A DNA stretch of 44,365 nucleotides. It comes from Rickettsia sp. GTDB lineage: Bacteria; Pseudomonadota; Alphaproteobacteria; Rickettsiales; Rickettsiaceae. A program made the position numbers and the translations under genes. Positions 37,100 through 44,365 of this stretch are shown here, piece by piece (position 1 is the first letter of the stretch; each line of letters starts with the position of its first letter). The stretch is taken from contig JAHFPS010000001.1 in NCBI GenBank assembly GCA_023269695.1, positions 1 through 44,365 on the forward strand. Direction: 5' to 3'. A model generated the notes under the pieces. That model was given only the letters and a program-made list of their open reading frames with translations, made no database searches and had not been told where the DNA came from.

Positions 37100-37366
37100 A
37101 TGTATAGTTTGTATTTTACTAGTGATGCTTGTAAAGATTTTAAAAGGATTAAGAAATCACCTTTGCAGAAACAAATATACAGTCTCCTAGAAATTATAAG
37201 TAATGATCCATTTCAAAATCCGCCGCCTTTTAAAAAGTTAAGGGGTGTATATTTGGGGGCGTATTCGAGAAGGATTAATTTACAGCATAGATTGTTTTAT
37301 GAAGTAGATGGGGTAGGTAAGAGGATAAAAGTACTACGTATGTGGAGTCATTATGGTGATAATTAA
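37100..37366 (+). CDS. YoeB/Txe-family toxin
   Basis: An 88-residue RelE-superfamily ribosome-dependent mRNA endonuclease of the YoeB type: YSLYFTSDACKDFKRIKKSP, NDPFQNPPPFKKLRG, YSRRINLQHRLFYEV and the C-terminal VLRMWSHYGDN. The region contains the expected Arg (SRRI) and C-terminal His used in catalysis; the final residues SHYGDN differ from the YHY ending of E. coli YoeB. Coupled to the antitoxin. Confidence 0.92.
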   Translation: MYSLYFTSDACKDFKRIKKSPLQKQIYSLLEIISNDPFQNPPPFKKLRGVYLGAYSRRINLQHRLFYEVDGVGKRIKVLRMWSHYGDN

Positions 37367-37405
37367 GAACAGTATGTATATTGATAATAAATCTAAAGGT
37401 AGAAA

Positions 37406-37801
37406 ATGGTATATTTGATTGATAATATTGATATTAGTAACTTATTAAAGGCACATAATAAGTTTGAGGAGTTTCGTTTTAATTTAGATACTGAACAAAA
37501 TAAGGCCGGGGCAATTCAAGCATTTGAATATTGTTATGAGTTAGCTTGGAAAACAATGAAGCGATTGTTAGAGGCTCAAGGTAGAAATGCTTATACCCCA
37601 CGTGAGATATTTCGTGAGGCAGCTGCTGCCGGGCTAATTTCAGACCCTGCCGCTTGGTTTAATTTTATCAAGATTAGAAATCTTACAGTACATACTTACG
37701 ATATCAAAAATGTAGAACAAGTTATTGCAACTTTTGATGATTTTTCTAGCATGTTACACGATTTCTTAAAAAATTTGGAGAAATTAAATGATCCATCTTG
37801 A
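37406..37801 (+). CDS. HEPN-domain toxin (HI0074/HepT family)
   Basis: A 131-residue HEPN protein of the HI0074 'nucleotidyltransferase substrate-binding' family, now regarded as RNase toxins of HEPN/MNT pairs. The helical core includes GAIQAFEYCYELAWKTMKRLL (about residues 36-54) and the catalytic RX4H motif RNLTVHTY (R91, H96). No convincing Shine-Dalgarno (AAAGGTAGAAA precedes the ATG at 9 bases). It overlaps the partner gene by 14 bases and follows the Phd/YoeB pair by 40 bases. Confidence 0.9.
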   Translation: MVYLIDNIDISNLLKAHNKFEEFRFNLDTEQNKAGAIQAFEYCYELAWKTMKRLLEAQGRNAYTPREIFREAAAAGLISDPAAWFNFIKIRNLTVHTYDIKNVEQVIATFDDFSSMLHDFLKNLEKLNDPS

Positions 37802-38072
37802 GCAGAAAGATTTTTTGTTATTGAAATCTATCTTAAAGAAATATCCGTATACATTTAAGGCATATGGTTCTCGTGCTAAAGGTAGTCATAGGAAATTTTC
37901 TGATCTTGACCTTTGCATTATGGAAGTAATAAGTAATGAAGAATTATTTAATTTGCAAGAGGAGTTAAAAGAATCTGATTTGCCCATTAAAGTGGATGTG
38001 AAAAGATGGTTTGTTGATATGGATAAGGATTTTAGGTCTCTGATAGAAAAAACTCTTATACCATTGGAATGA
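37788..38072 (+). CDS. MNT-type nucleotidyltransferase antitoxin
   Basis: A 94-residue minimal nucleotidyltransferase, partner of the HEPN toxin, which in studied pairs neutralises it by adenylylating it. The motif AYGSRAKGSHRKFSDLDL (residues 25-42) gives GS.A.G and the DxD metal pair; a third acidic residue lies in KVDVKRW. Coupled to the HEPN gene by overlap. It ends the second TA module; a repeat follows, then gp12. Confidence 0.92.
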   Translation: MIHLEQKDFLLLKSILKKYPYTFKAYGSRAKGSHRKFSDLDLCIMEVISNEELFNLQEELKESDLPIKVDVKRWFVDMDKDFRSLIEKTLIPLE

Positions 38073-38112
38073 CATGAAGGTATGAGAATAGGGCAATTTA
38101 AAAGCCCAAAAT

Positions 38113-38300
38113 GTCATTGCGAGGAGCCACTTTGGTCAGAGCTGTCGAAAGTTAGAAGAGGAAGCGGTTTTAGATAGTACACTTTAAAAGTTGTATGTGG
38201 TCAATGTCATTGCGAGAAGACCGTAGGTCGACGAAGCAATCCATTTTTGGTCACTTTTTGGATTGCTTCGTCGCTACTAAAGTATCTCCTCGCAATGACG
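38113..38300. repeat. composite family A-D-A repeat before gp12
   Basis: GTCATTGCGAGGAGCCACTT, then a family-D unit in reverse (38139-38204), then a full family-A copy (GTCATTGCGAGAAGACCGTA with hairpin GACCGTAGGTC; inner GACGAAGCAATCCA / TGGATTGCTTCGTCG; CTCCTCGCAATGACG). It is the reverse of the arrangement at 26160-26275. Confidence 0.85.
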
Positions 38301-38337
38301 CACTAGGAATAAAAGTTATTAAATATTAGGAGAAATT

Positions 38338-38928
38338 ATGAATTTTCATGATATACGTATGCCGGAATTTATTGAAACTTTTGCTGTTGGTAAACCGGAA
38401 TTTGCTACTTCTTGTGCTATGACATTATCGGGCAGAGAAGTAAGAAATTTAGATAGAGAATATGCTAGACAAAAATATTTGATTAAAAATTGTCGTCTGA
38501 GTAGTCTCGAATTTGAGCAATTTAGTTCTTTCTTTAGAGCAAGAAGGGGAGGAAATTTTTCCTTTCGCTTCAGAGATAATGTTGATTATCAAGTATCAGG
38601 GCAATTTATTGCTGAAGGTGATGGGAAGTTAACCCAATGTCAACTGGTTAAATTATATGAAGATCCAATTTTGCCCTATGCTAGAACAATTAATAAACCG
38701 GTAGTTGGTAGCGAAGAATTCTATGTTAATGATGTCAATTTGAAGGTTGAAGTTGATTATAATACCGGAGTAGTAACTTTGCCAAACCCATTAGATAAAG
38801 GGCAAATTTTGACAGGGAATTTTATTTTTGATGTAGCTGTACGATTTACTAATGATAGTTTTGAATATTCTTATTCCTCTGACGGGTCAATAGAATTATC
38901 ACAAATAGAGTTAATGGAGGTTATATGA
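38338..38928 (+). CDS. GTA distal tail protein (gp12-like, DUF2460)
   Basis: A 196-residue DUF2460 protein: it begins FHDIRMPEFIETFAVGKPEF and continues with EFEQFSSFFRARRGGNFSFRFRD, the family's RGR..GFRFKD-type segment, and LPNPLDKGQILTGNFIFDVAVRF near the end. In RcGTA gp12 is part of the tail tip. TAGGAG lies 7 bases before the ATG. The start of gp13 overlaps its end (ATGA). Confidence 0.9.
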   Translation: MNFHDIRMPEFIETFAVGKPEFATSCAMTLSGREVRNLDREYARQKYLIKNCRLSSLEFEQFSSFFRARRGGNFSFRFRDNVDYQVSGQFIAEGDGKLTQCQLVKLYEDPILPYARTINKPVVGSEEFYVNDVNLKVEVDYNTGVVTLPNPLDKGQILTGNFIFDVAVRFTNDSFEYSYSSDGSIELSQIELMEVI

Positions 38929-39701
38929 CAGAATATATTGATAATTCTATAGCAGAACAAAATTTTACTTATTGTTTCCATATCACACTACAAGATGGTC
39001 TGGAGCTGTACCTTACTGAGTCTGATAAATCTTTATCAATTGATGACATAATATTTATGCCAAATTCTGGAATGACTTTAAAGGAAGGAAATTTTAATGA
39101 CTCTGCTCAGAATTACATTATCTTAGAAGGAGTTTTTGAGAATAATGGAGTAGAGCAACATTACGATTTGACACAAGCTATGGTCAAAATATATGTTTGT
39201 TGTGTTAACTCTTATAATCACTTTGTTACTTATTACTGTACTACCTACACTAAAAGGGATTTAGAGTTTACTTTACGTTTAGAGCCAAATATAGAACTAT
39301 ATAATCAGTCGTTGTTGCAATCTTTTAGTAAGAAATGTCGTGCTAATTTTGGAGATTTGAAGTGCAAAATAGATAAAACAGTTTATAGTCAGACATATGA
39401 TATTAAGGAAATGTTTGGTAGAATTATGGTTATCTCAAACCTCGATAAAGAAAGCGGTTATTTCAATTATGGGGATGCTATTTTAGCTAATGGTCAATTT
39501 TACAGTAAAATCATTAATCATTCTGGAGATGTAGTTATATTGGATAAACTAATTCCTGATAGTATAAAGCATAATAAAATGGTTGTTCTTACTGTAGGTT
39601 GTGATAAAAATTTTATAACTTGTTGCAATAAATTCAACAATGCAGTAAATTTCAGAGGAGAACCATTGATTCCTGATGATAACTTTATAAAAGTTATTTA
39701 G
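38925..39701 (+). CDS. GTA tail-tip protein (gp13-like, DUF2163)
   Basis: A 258-residue DUF2163/phage BR0599 protein: LTEYI-type start with HITLQDG, a central SKKCRANFGDLKCKID (the C..FGD..C pattern) and a C-terminal GCDKNFITCCNKFNNAVNFRGEPLIP, where the three cysteines match an iron-sulfur or zinc site in GTA gp13. GGAGG lies just before the ATG, inside gp12. gp14 (cell-wall peptidase) and gp15 do not follow here; a repeat and a DUF2335 gene do. Confidence 0.9.
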   Translation: MTEYIDNSIAEQNFTYCFHITLQDGLELYLTESDKSLSIDDIIFMPNSGMTLKEGNFNDSAQNYIILEGVFENNGVEQHYDLTQAMVKIYVCCVNSYNHFVTYYCTTYTKRDLEFTLRLEPNIELYNQSLLQSFSKKCRANFGDLKCKIDKTVYSQTYDIKEMFGRIMVISNLDKESGYFNYGDAILANGQFYSKIINHSGDVVILDKLIPDSIKHNKMVVLTVGCDKNFITCCNKFNNAVNFRGEPLIPDDNFIKVI

Positions 39702-39705
39702 AATG

Positions 39706-39824
39706 TATAGCTAACCCGAATAGATTCTTGATATTGATAAGTTCCTAAATGTCATTACGAGGGGGACATAAGACCTCGCAATGACGCCAGCTTTCATGGA
39801 TAAATACTAATCTGGTTAGCTATA
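39706..39824. repeat. family-A repeat, short form with both outer ends
   Basis: TATAGCTAACCCGAATAG (39706) and CTAATCTGGTTAGCTATA (39824) enclose TGTCATTACGAGGGGGACAT and CCTCGCAATGACG. The same TTCTTGATATTgataagttcctaaa-type leader occurs in the 26481 copy. It shows the minimal unit, about 119 bp. Confidence 0.88.
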
Positions 39825-39839
39825 AATGAATAAAGCCAA

Positions 39840-40013
39840 ATGAATAAAGATTTTGTAAGACATTTCCTAACAGGTTTTTTTAGTATATTTAAAATATCTA
39901 AAACGACGATAAGAAAAAAGCCAGAGATAAATCTGCTTGAGTATTTTCTAAAAATAGAAAAAGATATTAATTTAACATTTCAAGAAATAAAAAAAGAATA
40001 TGAAAGAGAGTAA
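39840..40013 (+). CDS. 57-residue protein coupled to DUF2335 gene
   Basis: ATG 39840 to TAA 40013. The product is basic and helical (MNKDFVRHFLTGFFSIFKIS, then INLLEYFLKIEKDINLTFQE, ending EYERE) with no family I recognise. Its last codons overlap the DUF2335 start by 14 bases, which implies translational coupling. A 5-codon ORF (MNKAK) at 39826-39843 ends with an ATGA overlap onto this start, possibly by chance from the repeated string AAATGAATAAAG. Confidence 0.45.
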   Translation: MNKDFVRHFLTGFFSIFKISKTTIRKKPEINLLEYFLKIEKDINLTFQEIKKEYERE

Positions 40014-40443
40014 AAGCTTTTTTGCTAATAATAATAGGTTAAATAAAGGATATTTAAAAGTTAGCAATCCTAAGGAGGTTGATAATAACTTTTATCGTAA
40101 GAAGTTTGAACATGTTTTGCCGCCTATAGATTTATTGGAAGAATATGAAAATATTCATCCAGGAACCTTGGCAAAACTAATAGTTATGGCAGAAAAAGAA
40201 CAAATACATAGACATCAAAGGGATATTAAAAGTATTGAGGTTTATGAAAGCATCACAAAAAAAGGTAGACTTAGTGCTGTTATATTTATGATAATGGTCT
40301 GTATTACTACTCTAGCTTTAGCGGTGCTTGGACATTTTATGATTGCTAGTATTTTTATCGTTTCAGTATTTTTACTGATAGGAAGCGTATTTTTATTGTC
40401 TTCTATTAAATTTACTAGACAGAAAGATTATAATAGGAGATAA
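40000..40443 (+). CDS. DUF2335 membrane protein
   Basis: A 147-residue protein with the DUF2335 signature LPPIDLLEEYENIHPGTLAKLIVMAEKEQIHRHQ (about residues 40-73; LPP..LL..YE...PG.A..I..MAE.EQ.HR), followed by two transmembrane helices (AVIFMIMVCITTLALAVLGH and IASIFIVSVFLLIGSVFLL). The family is frequent in Rickettsia and in mobile regions; its function is unknown. It is preceded by a coupled 57-residue ORF. Confidence 0.87.
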   Translation: MKESKSFFANNNRLNKGYLKVSNPKEVDNNFYRKKFEHVLPPIDLLEEYENIHPGTLAKLIVMAEKEQIHRHQRDIKSIEVYESITKKGRLSAVIFMIMVCITTLALAVLGHFMIASIFIVSVFLLIGSVFLLSSIKFTRQKDYNRR

Positions 40444-40556
40444 AAAAATTGTTGTAATTAGGTTGGAATTAGTGTTATTCTTTTGGGAGTTTCTATATTT
40501 TTTTTAATCGCCTGATTTGGGATAGTCTGATAGGGTACATCAAGGTATATATTGTT

Positions 40557-41753
40557 ATGAAATTATTAAATCAATTTTTCTTAATATCACTATTGTCACT
40601 ATTACTAACTAGTTGTGGTAACAACAAAAATGTTTCGCCAAGTCCGTTATTTAAACAAACGAGTTCCTCATCTCCGTCTTATATAAATAGTCAATATAGA
40701 GCGGTGTATATCATGGGAGATAGTCTGTCTGACACTGGGGCTTCTGTTGGATCTCTTAACAGTGTACTAAACTCTATGAAACAAGAGTTCCCAGGATTAA
40801 AGTGGACCGAGAAAGTTTATTTCTCTCCGCCATTCTATAAAGAAAGATCCTTTAGTAATGGTCCATTAATCGTTGAATATGCAATCGCAAGTTTGGGGTT
40901 ACAAATAACACCAGGCTGGAGTTTTAGCATAACACCGGAATTAAAACACTGGATTCTAAAAGAAAAATCCAAGGAGTTAACCATAGCACTTGCAGATATT
41001 TTGCGAAAAGAACATTTAAAAAGTGTATCTTACGTTTCGCATGATCAAATTGGCACTAATTATGCCGTTTCATCTGCTAGAGCATCTGTTGGTGATGATT
41101 TGCCATATACTCTGTGGTTCAATCAATTTCAGTTAAAAAATCAACTTAATGCCATTATTAAACATCACCCAGATATTGGAGCAAACGATCTGTTCATAAT
41201 TATAATTGGTGGGAATGATGTTAAAGCAGCTTTGTTTGATAAAAATCCCATTGGAATAATTAATGAGAGTGTTACTGAAATATTTAATGTCCTTAATATT
41301 TTAGCAAAAAGAAATGTCAAACATATAGTTGTTAGTAATGTACCAGATATTGGCTCGATCCCAGCCGTGATCAATACCAAGGGGCAAGCATTTGCTACAA
41401 AATTAACACAGGAGTTTAATAAACAGTTAAATGATCAAATAGAGAATTTAAGAAAAATATATCCAACAATTGATATAAGACTATTTGATATAAATAATGC
41501 ATTACAGACTGTAATCGCTAATTACAAGAAGAAAGGGCAGAACACCTCTAAGGCTTGTGTCTTAGATATGCCCATTAACCAGGGTGCTATGACTTTACTA
41601 GAATTAGTATTAACAGGGGGATTGAAAGTGAGCTATATTCCTCCATGTAATGATTGTAAGATTTCCGATTATGTATTCTTTGATGATGTTCACACAACAA
41701 CATTGGCAGATCAAACTGCAGGTAATATCTTATATAATCTTATAGTGAAATAG
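40557..41753 (+). CDS. SGNH/GDSL-family lipoprotein esterase
   Basis: A 398-residue GDSL hydrolase. The signal peptide ends in LTSC (Cys20), so it is a lipoprotein. Block I is GDSLSDTG with nucleophile Ser at 56; block II lies around GTNYAVSSARAS (166-177); block III GGND at 218-221; block V DDVH at 376-379, giving the Asp-His pair. The F..DDVH..T ending is typical of outer-membrane or secreted GDSL lipases and phospholipases/acyltransferases. It is followed, beyond a repeat nest, by a patatin phospholipase. Substrate is unknown; a membrane-lipid target is plausible for an intracellular bacterium. Confidence 0.92.
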   Translation: MKLLNQFFLISLLSLLLTSCGNNKNVSPSPLFKQTSSSSPSYINSQYRAVYIMGDSLSDTGASVGSLNSVLNSMKQEFPGLKWTEKVYFSPPFYKERSFSNGPLIVEYAIASLGLQITPGWSFSITPELKHWILKEKSKELTIALADILRKEHLKSVSYVSHDQIGTNYAVSSARASVGDDLPYTLWFNQFQLKNQLNAIIKHHPDIGANDLFIIIIGGNDVKAALFDKNPIGIINESVTEIFNVLNILAKRNVKHIVVSNVPDIGSIPAVINTKGQAFATKLTQEFNKQLNDQIENLRKIYPTIDIRLFDINNALQTVIANYKKKGQNTSKACVLDMPINQGAMTLLELVLTGGLKVSYIPPCNDCKISDYVFFDDVHTTTLADQTAGNILYNLIVK

Positions 41754-41822
41754 AGAGGATAAAGTTACTACAAACTTTGTAAGGATGGCATTGTAAATTT
41801 AGTATATTCTACGCTACGGCAC

Positions 41823-42285
41823 GAGTATCACAACTGTCAAAAGTTAGAAAGGGAAGGGAGGGGTTGTCATGGCAGTTTAAAAGTTGCAGGAAAATAACTG
41901 GCGTCATTGCGAGGAGGCGTGAGCCGACGAAACAATCCATTTTTGTGTCATCCCTGCGAAAGTAGGGATCTAGATTCCCGCCTACGCGGGAATGACAACT
42001 TACGATTGCTTCATTGACCTACGGTCTTCTCGCAATGACGTTGACCACATACAACTTTTAAAGCGTACTATCTAAAACCGCTTCCTCTTCTAACTTTCGA
42101 CAGCTATAGCACGAGTATCCTGGTTAAATTAGTGCATAAAACAGCCCAATAGTATGGATTGCCACGACCACTATGTGGTCTCGCAATGACGTTTAGGATA
42201 GTAAAAGTCTGCTTCGTAATTACTAAAGTAGCTTCTTGCAGTGACGCCAGAGGTCTCAAGAACCTTTTCGGGTTAGCTATATATA
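41823..42285. repeat. repeat nest between the GDSL and patatin genes
   Basis: The 550-base gap is almost all repeat: a degraded family-D unit (about 41826-41891), a family-A copy with nested CCCTGCGAAAGTAGGG and ATTCCCGCCTACGCGGGAAT hairpins (41902-42040), a good family-D unit (42041-42106), a partial family-A arm with hairpin ACCACTATGTGGT (42155-42191), and an outer end TTTTCGGGTTAGCTATA (to about 42282). Confidence 0.82.
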
Positions 42286-42307
42286 AATTAAATGTTGAGT
42301 GAAAACT

Positions 42308-44170
42308 ATGAGTAAGTTACAAAAAGAAATGCAAGAGAGGCAGGAAACTCCTTTTGAATATTTGGTTTTTAGTGGCGGTGGAGCTAAGGGAGCAATATAT
42401 TCCGGTGTTTATTCAGCTTTGGCAGAATCTGGGGCAGTTGGAGCGGTCAAAGCGGTTGCCGGCTCATCTGCCGGTGCGATAAGTGCTACAATGGTTGCAT
42501 GTGGTATAGCTCCTGAAGAATTTGAAAAAATTTCAAAAGAAACCAACCTTAAAGGTTTACTTGGCACGCAAGGATTTTCAGCTGGACCTGTACAGATTGG
42601 CAAGGACGGTACTCCATTATATGATCTTTTAGATAAGACTATAAGAAAAGGTGTATCTAATTTTTTAAAGAGCAAGGACTTTGTAGAGCTTTGTCAGGCG
42701 GGTCATGATAGGATTTCACAAGAGCAAGAAAAATTAGAGAAAAAAAAGCAAGAGCTGTTAAGTTCAATTGAACAATTAAAACAACAAGATGGTGATAATA
42801 GTCAGCAGATTACCGATATAAATCAAAATATTCAAGGGTTGGAGTTTCAAAAACAAGAGCTAAATAAGCAATTTGACAAAATTCAAACTATAATAAACTC
42901 AAATGGTAAAGAGTTCAGTGAATTAATGGAGAAATGTCAAGCTGGTGGGAAAATTCTTTTTAAGGATTTGGCTCTTTTAAGACTTGTGGATTCAGAGCAA
43001 TTTAAAGACTTATTAATTACCGCAGTAAGGCGAGATAATGGTACGTTGCAAATTTTTAGTGCGGAAAATAGCCCTGATGTTGAGATTGCTTTAGCTTGCC
43101 GTGCCTCTGCTTCAATTCCTATAGTTTTTCAACCTGTAACAATTGATGGTGCTGAATATGTTGATGGGGGATATAGAGACAATATACCTATGGGGTATTT
43201 TCCTGAGAATGAGAGTAAAGTGGATTCTGCTGAAGAATTAGATGATTTTGAGAATGTCACCCTAGCAAAAAAACAAGGTAGGATTCTGGCTCTGGCTTTT
43301 GGTAGTGGTATGGATGCTTCAGCAAATATTGCTATATATAGTGCCAAGGCTTTTGACGGTCCAAATGCTCTAATAAAATTTTTAATAGATGTCGTATATA
43401 AAACTTTGGCTCAGGTTGGGGGGCATTTTAAACATACGGAAACTGATAAAGACACTTTTGCTAATTTACGTGAGAATGCATTAAACACGGTGACACTAGA
43501 TACTCAAGGTATCTCCACTCTTGATTTTGATGATGCTCAGAAATATGCAGGTTATTTGCATATTAAAGGTCGTTTTCAGACTTTGGAATATTTCAATAAT
43601 TATGAACTAGGTAAAGGGGTAGATAAAACATTTGAACATCAGAAATTTCTTCTAAACGTCTATGAGGTTTATGATAATAAAAATTTGAATAAAACATTTT
43701 CTCAGAAAATGTTAGACCATATAATCCCAGAAAAGCCTGAAACTAAGAAAAGTTGGCAAGATCGTGATGCTACTCGAAGTCATCAGGCAAAAGCTGAGAC
43801 ACTTTTATCTTTTTGTACTTCAGAACGTTGGGAAGGTAAAGATAATAAGAGTAGCTTAAAGGATTATGTAATACTTGCAGCGACTAACCGCAGTAAAGAA
43901 GTCAGAAATGATACCAAGGCTTTAGAATCACTGATCAAGACCTTAAATTCTCCAACAACATCAAGTAAAATTAAAGAAGATTTTATAGAATTATTAGCTA
44001 TTGATAAAAAACAAGATAAAAGATTGGATACCGGAAAAAGTCCAGCAAAAAATATTGCTGAGTTTAAATTCACAAAAGAAGATTTTAGTGCCTTTCTAAG
44101 TAAAAATAAAAGTGAAGCTTTTCGTATTAGTAATCAGGGTAAAGGAGCTGGAGCTGCTAAGGGTGGATGA
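42308..44170 (+). CDS. patatin-like phospholipase with coiled-coil insert
   Basis: A 620-residue patatin-family protein. From ATG 42308 (a GTG at 42299 is an alternative): oxyanion loop SGGGAKGA at about 22-29, nucleophile elbow GSSAG at 52-56 (Ser54), and the catalytic Asp in VDGGYRDN at about 285-292. Between elbow and Asp is a charged coiled-coil stretch (about 133-205: SQEQEKLEKKKQELLSS, LEFQKQELNKQFDK) not needed for the fold, and the last about 300 residues are an unassigned, lysine-rich C-terminal region. Patatins of Rickettsia act as phospholipase A2 effectors on host membranes; export here is inferred, and no signal peptide is seen. Confidence 0.93.
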   Translation: MSKLQKEMQERQETPFEYLVFSGGGAKGAIYSGVYSALAESGAVGAVKAVAGSSAGAISATMVACGIAPEEFEKISKETNLKGLLGTQGFSAGPVQIGKDGTPLYDLLDKTIRKGVSNFLKSKDFVELCQAGHDRISQEQEKLEKKKQELLSSIEQLKQQDGDNSQQITDINQNIQGLEFQKQELNKQFDKIQTIINSNGKEFSELMEKCQAGGKILFKDLALLRLVDSEQFKDLLITAVRRDNGTLQIFSAENSPDVEIALACRASASIPIVFQPVTIDGAEYVDGGYRDNIPMGYFPENESKVDSAEELDDFENVTLAKKQGRILALAFGSGMDASANIAIYSAKAFDGPNALIKFLIDVVYKTLAQVGGHFKHTETDKDTFANLRENALNTVTLDTQGISTLDFDDAQKYAGYLHIKGRFQTLEYFNNYELGKGVDKTFEHQKFLLNVYEVYDNKNLNKTFSQKMLDHIIPEKPETKKSWQDRDATRSHQAKAETLLSFCTSERWEGKDNKSSLKDYVILAATNRSKEVRNDTKALESLIKTLNSPTTSSKIKEDFIELLAIDKKQDKRLDTGKSPAKNIAEFKFTKEDFSAFLSKNKSEAFRISNQGKGAGAAKGG

Positions 44171-44233
44171 TACTAAATGTTTAAAAGTCACAACTAATAG
44201 CAGAAAAAGACCGGTTTTACTTAGGTGAATAAC

Positions 44234-44319
44234 CGTCATTGCGAGGAGCCGCAAAGCGGCGACGCGGCAATCTAATGAATGGTGGATTGCCACGACCACT
44301 ACGTGGTTTCGCAATGACG
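44234..44319. repeat. family-A repeat after the patatin gene
   Basis: CGTCATTGCGAGGAGCCGCA with hairpin GCCGCAAAGCGGC, GACGCGGCAATC, then GGATTGCCACGACCACTACG with hairpin ACCACTACGTGGT, TTCGCAATGACG. A very symmetrical 86-bp copy. Confidence 0.9.
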
Positions 44320-44365
44320 TCTTGTACTTTTCTGCAATTTTTAAATTGTCATGGAGGTTATGCGT

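Noticed and set aside
44096-44314. 72-codon minus-strand ORF at the patatin 3' end
   Set aside because: Starts in a family-A repeat and runs antisense into the patatin gene; nothing supports coding.
44351-44365. GGAGG followed by ATG at 44360
   Set aside because: Could be the start of another gene, but only two codons are in the window and the spacing to GGAGG is too short to judge.

Overview
The window is AT-rich chromosomal DNA from an obligately intracellular alphaproteobacterium of the Rickettsiaceae (Rickettsia in the broad sense; the abundance of dispersed repeats would fit a Torix-type or Megaira-like lineage, but species cannot be fixed from sequence reading alone). The assignment rests on the gene content and style: a nuo operon with a Rickettsia-palindromic-element-like insertion inside nuoJ, a split pyruvate dehydrogenase E1 (pdhA/pdhB), a stand-alone F1 operon (atpHAGDC), remnants of an alphaproteobacterial gene transfer agent (GTA), DUF2335 and patatin proteins, and many small toxin-antitoxin modules. 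No rRNA or tRNA gene was seen.

Layout. 1-2.6 kb: a 5'-truncated mannose-1-phosphate guanylyltransferase, then a translationally coupled pair: a Nudix hydrolase fused in frame to a complete aminoglycoside-phosphotransferase-type kinase, and an RNHCP zinc protein. 2.6-10.7 kb: nuoG-H-I-J-K-L, split between H and I by an Rpn-type nuclease gene and a hairpin element. 10.7-11.6 kb: a VapC/Phd-type toxin-antitoxin pair between direct repeats. 11.9-14.5 kb (minus): cytochrome bd oxidase cydA, cydB and a hidden 42-codon CydX/DUF2474-like third subunit. 15-18.5 kb (minus): an unknown membrane-anchored protein, secD, yajC. 18.8-24 kb (minus): atpH-A-G-D-C. 24-27.2 kb (minus): small membrane protein, lpd, XRE-type regulator. 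27.2-28.6 kb: a promoter and several small unrecognised ORFs. 29-33.4 kb: BON lipoprotein, rlpA, pdhA, pdhB, pyridoxal kinase. 33.5-39.7 kb: GTA block (protease-capsid fusion, gp6, gp7, gp8, gp12, gp13) in which the place of gp9-gp11 is taken by two toxin-antitoxin modules (Phd/YoeB and HEPN/MNT). 39.8-44.2 kb: a DUF2335 pair, a GDSL lipoprotein and a patatin phospholipase.

Functionally, PDH (E1 and E3 here, E2 elsewhere) feeds NADH to complex I; electrons reach oxygen through the bd oxidase and the proton gradient drives the F1Fo synthase, so most of the window's core is respiratory energy metabolism. The accessory parts are envelope/effector candidates (rlpA, BON, GDSL, patatin), GTA relics and TA modules.

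The most distinctive feature is a dispersed, composite palindromic repeat family in almost every intergenic gap (about 20 loci). Its copies share arms beginning CGTCATTGCGAGGAG and outer ends TATAGCTAACCCGA, carry small hairpins whose stems change sequence but keep pairing, nest inside each other, and in several places supply the stop codon or last residues of the neighbouring gene (atpH, cydA, nuoH, the 506-aa protein).
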